A DNA stretch of 64,000 nucleotides, taken from contig DAWU01000015.1 of NCBI GenBank assembly GCA_002506105.1, forward strand, positions 1-64,000, read 5' to 3'. Source of the stretch: Methanolinea sp. UBA275. GTDB lineage: Archaea > Halobacteriota > Methanomicrobia > Methanomicrobiales > Methanospirillaceae. Position 1 is the first letter of the stretch. Each line of letters begins with the position of its first letter. The notes under the pieces are model-generated. The model saw nothing but the letters and a program-made list of their open reading frames with translations. It did not search any database and was not told where the DNA came from. Made by a program: the position numbers and the translations under genes. This document shows positions 58,707 through 64,000 of this stretch, piece by piece.

Positions 58707-59196
58707 TCATACTGAGGACCTATTTTTAAGTGCTTTTTTGACCTCATCTGCATGACCTTTTGGGGAGACTTTTCTCCAGACACTGACTATCCGGCCATCA
58801 GGGTCGATAAGGAATGTATCCCGCTGGGTTTCGAGGATCTTCTTGCCGTACATCGTTTTTTCTTTCCAGGATTGGTACGCCTCAATGACCTGGTGTCCGG
58901 GATCAGAGAGAAGCAGGATCGAAAGGGTATGGCGATCGGCAAATTGTCTGTGGCTTTCAGGAGAATCCTTGCTCACCCCGATGACCTGTGCTCCCAGTTC
59001 TGCGAATGATTCCCGTGGCTTCACTGAAGGAGAGCGCCTCCAGAGTGCATCCAGGGGTGTTGTCCCTGGGATAAAAATACAGGACAACCCATTTTCCCCT
59101 GTACTGCTCAAGACATACCTCGGAACCCTTTGAGTCAGGAAGGCAGAACGCGGGGGCTGTGACTCCAATCAGGGGATCATCATCTTTTTCGCCCAT
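58707..59196 (-). pseudogene. bcp: Peroxiredoxin (Bcp type) broken by a frameshift
   Basis: Two frames together give a full peroxiredoxin. From 59196 the first reads MGEKDDDPLIGVTAPAF ... WVVLYFYPRDNTPGCTLEALSFSE, with the peroxidatic Cys in TPGCT. The rest, RESFAELGAQVIGVSKDSPESH ... FLIDPDGRIVSVWRKV, is in the +1 frame relative to it. The switch falls at about 59014-59022. Either the gene is inactive in this strain or the sequence has a single-base error there. The second Cys of the usual CxxxxC pattern is replaced by Leu (CTLEAL). Thioredoxin-dependent peroxide removal is the family role. Confidence 0.85.
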
Positions 59197-59310
59197 TCTT
59201 ATCGTCAGAGACGAGGCTCTGCAACAGGTATGAATCTTTCGTACTCTCTTCCCGTGCTCTTGCCGGAAATCAGAGGTATTCAAATCCATTCCAAGGAAGT
59301 GCAAAATTAA

Positions 59311-59343
59311 TCAACAATGTATTTATACAATCAACAATGTACA
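59311..59343 (+). promoter_or_regulatory. trp operon promoter/operator
   Basis: Two copies of TCAACAATGTA (59311-59321, 59331-59341) flank the TATA box TATTTATA (59319-59326), which lies inside the near-dyad TGTATTTATACA. The second copy continues into the TGTACA motif (59338-59343) known from TrpY sites. The CAACAATGTAT ... TTATACA string is shared with the trpB2 promoter. Expected RNA start is near 59348. Confidence 0.6.
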
Positions 59344-59402
59344 AATAAAAACATGTCATATGAGAACCGGCAATCCCAGGTGATGCCGCTGGACTGGATA
59401 AT

Positions 59403-59419
59403 GCCGCCTCAAGGGCGGC
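59403..59419 (+). promoter_or_regulatory. GC-rich hairpin at the trpE N-terminus
   Basis: GCCGCC (59403-59408) and GGCGGC (59414-59419) form a perfect six-base stem with loop TCAAG. It lies in the region where trpE translation must begin and could affect initiation. It could also have caused a sequencing artefact there. Confidence 0.35.
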
Positions 59420-59504
59420 TTTCGATCAGTATCTCTCTACTCTAGATGAAAGTATTTCAGGTCTTGGGGGTGTACGACTACTCCCGGTCACGAGAAGCAT
59501 CCCG

Positions 59505-60905
59505 ATGCCATCATCTGATGCGTACTCTCTTTTCCGTGCTATTGGGGAACAGAGCGGGGGCGTCCTGGAATCAATGGAAGGTATTCCCCGTCGGGCGGTC
59601 AGGTCTATACTCTGCGTAAAACCCCCCCTCTGCCTGACTCTCGATGGGGAGATAACCGTGGAAGGGAGCAAAAATCTCCAGGATATCATCAGCATTCCTG
59701 AAATGGGAAATCCCATCACACAGCTTCGTTCATTCATAAAGCAGTTCGAATGGATGGGCCCGTCAGGCACGGGCTTTCTGGGGGGGCTGGTGGGGTTCTG
59801 TTCTTACGACATGGTTAGAGAGCTCTCAGAGGGGATGGTCCCGGCGGGAAAAGAAGGTCCTCTTGCCCGGTTCATGCTCTGTACGCAGGGAATCGTCTTT
59901 GACCACGCAAGGGATTCATGCATTCTGTTTGACGATCTGATCCTGAATGGTGAGACTGACTGCCGCAAAGAGCATGCCAGAGCGAGGCAGCGTCTTGAAA
60001 AGCTCGAAGAAAAAATAAGGAGGATTTCTGCAGAACGAACGACGGACCGTGCACATATTCCCCGTGCATCCTCCCCCCCGGTGAGCTCAGTGAGCCGTGA
60101 AGCGTACCAGGAGGCGGTCAGGAAAGCCCTGGAATATATCCACGCAGGAGATATCTTCCAGGTAGTCCTCTCCCGAAAGATTACATGCCACGTCCGGGAA
60201 GATCCCCTTGACATCTATGGTGCTATCAGGACTATAAATCCCTCACCATACCTGTATTATCTCCAGTTCGGAGACGAGGCCATCATTGGGTCAAGCCCCG
60301 AGATGCTGGTCAAAGTGGAGGGAAAAAGCGTCCAGACCGTCCCCATCGCAGGGACCAGGCCCCGCGGGAATAGTGTGGCAGAAGACACAAAGCTTGCCGC
60401 AGAACTCCTTGCAGACCCAAAAGAAAGGGCAGAGCACCTGATGCTCGTCGATCTTGCAAGGAACGATATCGGGAAAATTTCGGATTTTGGATCGGTGAAT
60501 GTCCCGGAGTACATGGAGGTGGAAAAATTCTCTCATGTTCAACACATCGTATCCCGCGTATGCGGGACTCTCAGAGAAGACCGGGACCGTTTTGATGCGT
60601 TTGCCTCATGTTTCCCCGCAGGTACCGTCAGCGGGGCACCGAAGATCAGGGCGATGCAGATCATCGCGGAACTGGAGACTCAGCCAAGAGGTCTCTATGC
60701 CGGAGCTGTTGGATATGCCGGTTTTTCCAATGATCTGGAATTTGCTATCGCAATCAGAACCCTTCGGTTCCGGCGGGGCTTTGTCGAGTTCTCGACGGGT
60801 GCAGGTATCGTGGCGGACTCAATTCCTGAACGTGAATTTGAGGAGACCGAGTACAAGGCCGGAGCAATGATGAAAGCGATAGGGATTGTGGGGGTGACAG
60901 GATGA
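59505..60905 (+). CDS. trpE: Anthranilate synthase component I
   Basis: TrpE makes anthranilate from chorismate with ammonia from TrpG. From ATG 59505 the 466 residues include LES in GGVLESMEG and NPSPYLYYLQF (Trp feedback site), IAGTRPRGN, LVDLARNDIGKI, FPAGTVSGAPKIRAM and the C-terminal GAGIVADSIPEREFEETEYKA. The frame stays open upstream to 59364 and encodes residues (AAFDQYLSTL ... GGVRLLPVTRSIPMP) that look like the normal TrpE N-terminus, yet it has no ATG, GTG or TTG there. The real start may be a rare codon such as CTG 59394, or a frameshift may separate it from ATG 59353. Its stop overlaps trpG. Confidence 0.93.
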   Translation: MPSSDAYSLFRAIGEQSGGVLESMEGIPRRAVRSILCVKPPLCLTLDGEITVEGSKNLQDIISIPEMGNPITQLRSFIKQFEWMGPSGTGFLGGLVGFCSYDMVRELSEGMVPAGKEGPLARFMLCTQGIVFDHARDSCILFDDLILNGETDCRKEHARARQRLEKLEEKIRRISAERTTDRAHIPRASSPPVSSVSREAYQEAVRKALEYIHAGDIFQVVLSRKITCHVREDPLDIYGAIRTINPSPYLYYLQFGDEAIIGSSPEMLVKVEGKSVQTVPIAGTRPRGNSVAEDTKLAAELLADPKERAEHLMLVDLARNDIGKISDFGSVNVPEYMEVEKFSHVQHIVSRVCGTLREDRDRFDAFASCFPAGTVSGAPKIRAMQIIAELETQPRGLYAGAVGYAGFSNDLEFAIAIRTLRFRRGFVEFSTGAGIVADSIPEREFEETEYKAGAMMKAIGIVGVTG

Positions 60906-61477
60906 GAGTGGTGATCATTGACTGTTTTGATAGTTTCACCTACAATCTCTACCAGCTGGTCGGCATGCTTGGAGCAACCCCGGTTGCCATCACCTGTAAC
61001 CGCCCGGTCTCCGATGTGAGGAGTGCTGAACCCGACAGCATTATTCTCTCGCCAGGACCTGGAACCCCCGAAGAATCAGGGATATGCAGGGACGTTATCC
61101 GGGAGTTTAAGGGAGATGTACCAATCCTCGGGGTATGCCTTGGTCACCAGACCATTCTCCACTGCTATGGCGCAGTCGTAAGGAGGATGGAAATACCGGT
61201 ACATGGAAAAACCAGCAGGATTATCCATGGAGGTAAAGGGCTCTTTTCCGGCCTTCCCAATCCATTCACTGCAACCCGCTACCATTCTCTCGAAGCACAA
61301 AAGGAGACAATCCCTGATGAGTTCGAGACCGTTGCCCTCTCTGAAGATGATGGATGCGTGATGGGTGTCATGCACAGGGACATCCCCCTGTTCGGACTGC
61401 AGTTCCATCCGGAGAGTATTATGACTCCTGAAGGGAGGCATATCATGGAAAACTTCCTTGCGGCAGGGGGTGCCTGA
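60902..61477 (+). CDS. trpG: Anthranilate synthase component II (glutaminase)
   Basis: A 191-residue class I amidotransferase with VVIIDCFDSFTYNLYQLV, LSPGPGTPEESG, the nucleophile Cys in ILGVCLGHQTI, and the His-Glu pair in GLQFHPESIMTPEG. The ATG overlaps the trpE stop (ATGA), and its own stop overlaps trpD (TGATG), so all are translationally coupled. Confidence 0.97.
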   Translation: MRVVIIDCFDSFTYNLYQLVGMLGATPVAITCNRPVSDVRSAEPDSIILSPGPGTPEESGICRDVIREFKGDVPILGVCLGHQTILHCYGAVVRRMEIPVHGKTSRIIHGGKGLFSGLPNPFTATRYHSLEAQKETIPDEFETVALSEDDGCVMGVMHRDIPLFGLQFHPESIMTPEGRHIMENFLAAGGA

Positions 61478-62496
61478 TGCAGGTGGCTCTGGAGAGGCTG
61501 ACGACAGGGCTCTCTCTCTCTGAAATTGAAGCAAGGAACGCGATGGAGTACATTGCATCCGGAAGGGCATCTGATGCCCAGATGGGAGCATTCCTTGCAG
61601 CGCTCCGTATCAAGGGTGAACTGTCATCAGAGATTGCCTCGTTCGGGCAGGTCCTTCAGAAGCATGCCATATCGATAAGCCCCAGGGTAGCGGGGACGCT
61701 TGTTGATACCTGTGGCACAGGGGGAGACGGATCACACACCTTCAACATCAGCACCGCTGCTGCGATTGTCGCCGCTGGATCAGGGGTTCCGGTTGTCAAG
61801 CATGGGAACAGGAGTGTGAGCAGTTCATGTGGTTCTGCAGATGTTCTCGAAGCGCTTGGAGTGATAGTTGACCTGCCGGCCAACACCGTGTGTCGCATCG
61901 TTGAGGAGACAGGGCTTGGATTTCTCTTCGCACCGGTATTTCACCCTGCGTTCAGGCATGTAGCCAGGACGCGGAAGGACCTGGGATTTCATACCGTATT
62001 CAATATGCTCGGGCCACTCCTTAACCCGGCCGGGGCGCCATCACGGCTCATGGGGGTGTATACCCCGTCACTGACAGGGACTCTCGCAGGAGCCCTGGCC
62101 AACCTTGGTATCCAACATGCCATGGTTGTTCACGGCGGTGGTATGGATGAGATTACCACCACGGGTCCTACGAATGTGGCTGAGCTTGACGGGGGCACTA
62201 TTGAAGAATACACGATATCACCCCTTGATTATGGTATCCCCCTGTCCCCTGTGAGTGCGCTCCGTGGTGGAGAGCCAGGAGAAAATGCAGCAATTCTTAT
62301 GAGAATGTTGCAGGGGGAACAGGGGGCGGTTCACGACGTCGTCTTAATAAACGCCGGAGCGGCCATTTATCTCGGAGGAAAAGCAGGAGATATGGAGCAG
62401 GGAATTGAGCGGGCACGTGATGCCATCGAATCCGGCAGCGCACTCGCGAAACTTCACGAATTGATCACGGCGTCACAGAGGTACCATGATTCTTGA
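61477..62496 (+). CDS. trpD: Anthranilate phosphoribosyltransferase
   Basis: TrpD attaches phosphoribose to anthranilate. The 339-residue protein has VDTCGTGGDGSHTFNISTAAA (PRPP loop region), VKHGNRSVSSSCGSADVLEALG, and FHPAFRHVARTRKDLGFHTVFNMLGPLLNPA with the conserved Arg and Asp/Glu metal sites further on. Normal length. It overlaps trpC by 11 bases. Confidence 0.97.
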   Translation: MQVALERLTTGLSLSEIEARNAMEYIASGRASDAQMGAFLAALRIKGELSSEIASFGQVLQKHAISISPRVAGTLVDTCGTGGDGSHTFNISTAAAIVAAGSGVPVVKHGNRSVSSSCGSADVLEALGVIVDLPANTVCRIVEETGLGFLFAPVFHPAFRHVARTRKDLGFHTVFNMLGPLLNPAGAPSRLMGVYTPSLTGTLAGALANLGIQHAMVVHGGGMDEITTTGPTNVAELDGGTIEEYTISPLDYGIPLSPVSALRGGEPGENAAILMRMLQGEQGAVHDVVLINAGAAIYLGGKAGDMEQGIERARDAIESGSALAKLHELITASQRYHDS

Positions 62497-63247
62497 TGAG
62501 ATCGTAGCAGCGACAAGAGACAGGGTTGAGGAAATGCCCGCAACATTCCGGGATCTGACCCCACCATCCGGACACAAACGGGAGTTGTATGAAGCACTGA
62601 ACAGGGAAGAGGGGCATAATGCCATCATATCAGAGATAAAGTTCGGGTCTCCCTCAAGAGGAATTCTCAGGGAAGGCGGCGATGCAGTAGGCCTCGCCCG
62701 CATGATGGAGTCTTCAGGGTGTTCGGCCCTTTCCATCATCACCGAACCGACCTTCTTTTATGGCAATCCGGAGATGATCCCGATGATCAGGCAATGCGTG
62801 GAGGTTCCGATACTCCGGAAGGACTTCATTATTGATGAACGGCAGATTGCCGAGACACGGGAACTGGGTGCAGACTCGGTGCTTCTCATTGCCAGAGTCC
62901 TTGGTCGGGATCTTGCCGATTTTGTGGATATGGCTGTCGCATACTCTCTCGAACCACTCGTGGAAGTGCACAACGCGGATGAGGTCAGGGCCGCCCTTGA
63001 TTCAGACACCAGGATTGTCGGGATCAACAACCGCAACCTGCTGGATTTCAGCATTGATCTCTCCACCAGCAGGCGTCTTGCCCCGCTTGTACGTGAAGCA
63101 GGATGCAAGGCAGTCTCCGAGAGTGGATATGTGTGGCCGTATGATGTGAGGAGCATGAGGAATGTGGTTGACGGGTTTCTCATAGGATCCGCGATTATGT
63201 CTGCGAGAAACCCTGGAAAAAAACTGGAGGGATTTATATCCGCGTAA
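62486..63247 (+). CDS. trpC: Indole-3-glycerol phosphate synthase
   Basis: TrpC closes the indole ring. The 253-residue TIM-barrel has the catalytic Lys in SEIKFGSPSRG, Lys in LRKDFIIDERQI, LEPLVEVHNADEV with Glu, and GINNRNLLDFSIDL, then VSESGY. The start at 62486 overlaps the end of trpD. The last codons contain the A7 run and GGAGGG that matter for the next gene. Confidence 0.97.
   Translation: MILDEIVAATRDRVEEMPATFRDLTPPSGHKRELYEALNREEGHNAIISEIKFGSPSRGILREGGDAVGLARMMESSGCSALSIITEPTFFYGNPEMIPMIRQCVEVPILRKDFIIDERQIAETRELGADSVLLIARVLGRDLADFVDMAVAYSLEPLVEVHNADEVRAALDSDTRIVGINNRNLLDFSIDLSTSRRLAPLVREAGCKAVSESGYVWPYDVRSMRNVVDGFLIGSAIMSARNPGKKLEGFISA
63217..63223 (+). other. Candidate -1 slippery heptamer at the trpC end
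   Basis: In the trpC frame the run reads GGA AAA AAA CTG, that is A AAA AAA, a typical -1 slip sequence. The -1 frame from here is open through the trpF frame without a stop, so slippage would yield a TrpC-TrpF fusion. One extra base in the homopolymer would fuse the genes permanently. Confidence 0.4.
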
Positions 63248-63819
63248 AAATTTGTGGTATAACACGGCCTGCCGATGCAGTGCTTGCCGAAGAAGCCGGT
63301 GCTGATGCGATAGGGGTGGTTATGTGTTCGGATTCCGTGCGCTCGGTAAGCGTGGAGAGAGCTGAAGAGATCTTCGATGCACCGGGCCCCTTCCTGACAC
63401 GGGTGTGTGTGTCCCATACCACATTGCTCGAGGATGTTAAGATCATGCTCGACCTTCACCCTGACGTGATCCAGCTCTCCATGCCGCTTACACTCCCTGA
63501 AAATCTCCCGGCAAGGCTTATTCGCGTGGCTGTGCCAGGACAACCTATCCCTCCCAACGCAGATGCCCTCATCGTGGATGGGAGTTCAGGCAGGGGACTC
63601 CTGTATGATGCTGAGTATGCCGCCTCACTTGTGAGAAACAGTCCCATCCCTGTCATTCTTGCAGGAGGCCTCCACCCGGGGAATGTCGAGGAGGCGATTC
63701 GGCGGGTTCATCCCGCGGGTGTCGATGTAGCAACGGGGGTTGAGGATTCTCCTGGAATTAAGAATGAACAGAAGGTGCGGGATTTTATCAGGAATGCAAA
63801 AGGTGTGACCGATGATTGA
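63238..63819 (+). CDS. trpF: Phosphoribosylanthranilate isomerase, without canonical start
   Basis: TrpF isomerises phosphoribosylanthranilate. The conserved N-terminus RVKICGIT, including the catalytic Cys, is encoded from 63241, and the other catalytic Asp lies in ALIVDGSSGRG. No ATG, GTG or TTG precedes the Cys in this frame; the first such codon, GTG 63280, would remove it. GGAGGG (63226-63231) sits six bases before ATC 63238, which would give M-RVKICGIT, the normal protein start. ATT 63232 or a -1 slip from trpC are alternatives. It overlaps trpC by ten bases and trpB by eight. Confidence 0.88.
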   Translation: MRVKICGITRPADAVLAEEAGADAIGVVMCSDSVRSVSVERAEEIFDAPGPFLTRVCVSHTTLLEDVKIMLDLHPDVIQLSMPLTLPENLPARLIRVAVPGQPIPPNADALIVDGSSGRGLLYDAEYAASLVRNSPIPVILAGGLHPGNVEEAIRRVHPAGVDVATGVEDSPGIKNEQKVRDFIRNAKGVTDD

Positions 63820-64000
63820 ATCAACCCGTTTCGGGGAATACGGGGGTTGTTTTGTTCCCGAGACCCTCATGGGAGCGCTGGAGGAACTTGAATCGGGATT
63901 CAGGACCATTGTCCCGAGTTCAGAGTTCCAGGCGGAGATGAATTACTACCTGCACGAGTATGCCGGGAGAATGACACCACTCACATACTGCAGGAATGTG
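63812..64000 (+). CDS. trpB: Tryptophan synthase beta chain (TrpB1), 5' part
   Basis: The frame starts MIESTRFGEYGGCFVPETL, the classic TrpB1 N-terminus, followed by a segment ending AGRMTPLTYC at the window edge after 63 codons. It overlaps the trpF stop (ATGATTGA). The rest of the gene, and probably trpA, lie outside the window. Confidence 0.96.
   Translation, partial: MIESTRFGEYGGCFVPETLMGALEELESGFRTIVPSSEFQAEMNYYLHEYAGRMTPLTYCRNV

Noticed and set aside
59353..59445. Tryptophan attenuator leader peptide before trpE
   Set aside because: The 30-codon frame has only one Trp codon, and transcription attenuation by leader peptides is not known in archaea. It is treated instead as evidence for a start or frameshift problem in trpE.

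Overview
The window reads as chromosome of a methanogenic euryarchaeon, most likely of the order Methanomicrobiales (inference from gene content, not from a search). Archaeal markers are an Orc1/Cdc6 initiator beside origin recognition boxes, the small subunit of DNA polymerase D, Hel308 helicase, RIO1 kinase, a Pno1/Dim2-type KH protein, a KEOPS Cgi121-like subunit, Tsr3, archaeal riboflavin synthase, short archaeal adenylosuccinate synthetase and a type II glyceraldehyde-3-phosphate dehydrogenase. Methanogen markers are two CofH-type F420 (FO) synthase subunits, a UPF0305/DUF2115 protein, a MEDS-PAS sensor and a PAS protein with an N-terminal winged helix. Genes are dense, many overlap by ATGA or TGATG, and several promoters place the TATA box about 25 bases before the start codon, which suggests leaderless or short-leader mRNAs. 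I saw no tRNA, rRNA, CRISPR array or insertion sequence.

Layout. 0-4.6 kb: two tandem GT-C (family 39) glycosyltransferases, a Cys-motif/deoxyribosyltransferase fusion and tsr3. 4.6-8.7 kb: a six-PAS regulator, a response regulator and UPF0305. 8.9-15.7 kb: gap, then a plus-strand information-processing run of tyrS, rio1, KH protein, hel308, cgi121 and a DUF3795 protein. 15.8-18.7 kb: thiC divergent from a metallo-beta-lactamase (MBL) hydrolase, a DUF123 protein and an iron-sulfur flavoprotein. 18.9-24.8 kb: cofH, DUF1805, TrmO-like, second cofH, signal peptidase and polB. 25-28 kb: membrane pyrophosphatase and DedA. 28-31.7 kb: purA-trm112 and cbiB-pdxS-pdxT on the minus strand. 31.8-36 kb: aminotransferase, Lrp and Cdc6 reading away from a clear replication origin (34.87-35.45 kb), with moaB on its other side. 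36.2-39.9 kb: purE, a class V aminotransferase, ribC, ribH and another aminotransferase. 40-46.7 kb: anchored acetolactate decarboxylase, CorA, a Yip1/CARDB/MacB-like ABC module and a methyltransferase. 46.7-52.9 kb: aldehyde dehydrogenase, HEAT protein, phosphodiesterase, a lone condensation-domain protein, and an MBL/kinase-like fusion followed by a STAS protein. 53-59 kb: trpB2, an ATP-NAD kinase-like protein, a MEDS-PAS sensor, a methyltransferase, a second iron-sulfur flavoprotein and a frameshifted peroxiredoxin. 59.3-64 kb: trpE-G-D-C-F-B, cut by the window edge.

The most interesting signals are: a trpC-trpF junction where TrpF has no usable ATG/GTG/TTG start but does have an A7 slippery run in the right frame and a well-spaced ribosome binding site before an ATC codon; a trpE whose conserved N-terminus lies upstream of its first ATG; a near-identical dyad promoter shared by trpB2 and trpE, 6 kb apart; the origin with four boxes in two outward-facing pairs; and the MBL/degenerate-kinase + STAS pair divergent from a stand-alone condensation enzyme, which could be a small uncharacterised signalling or lipid/peptide-modifying unit.
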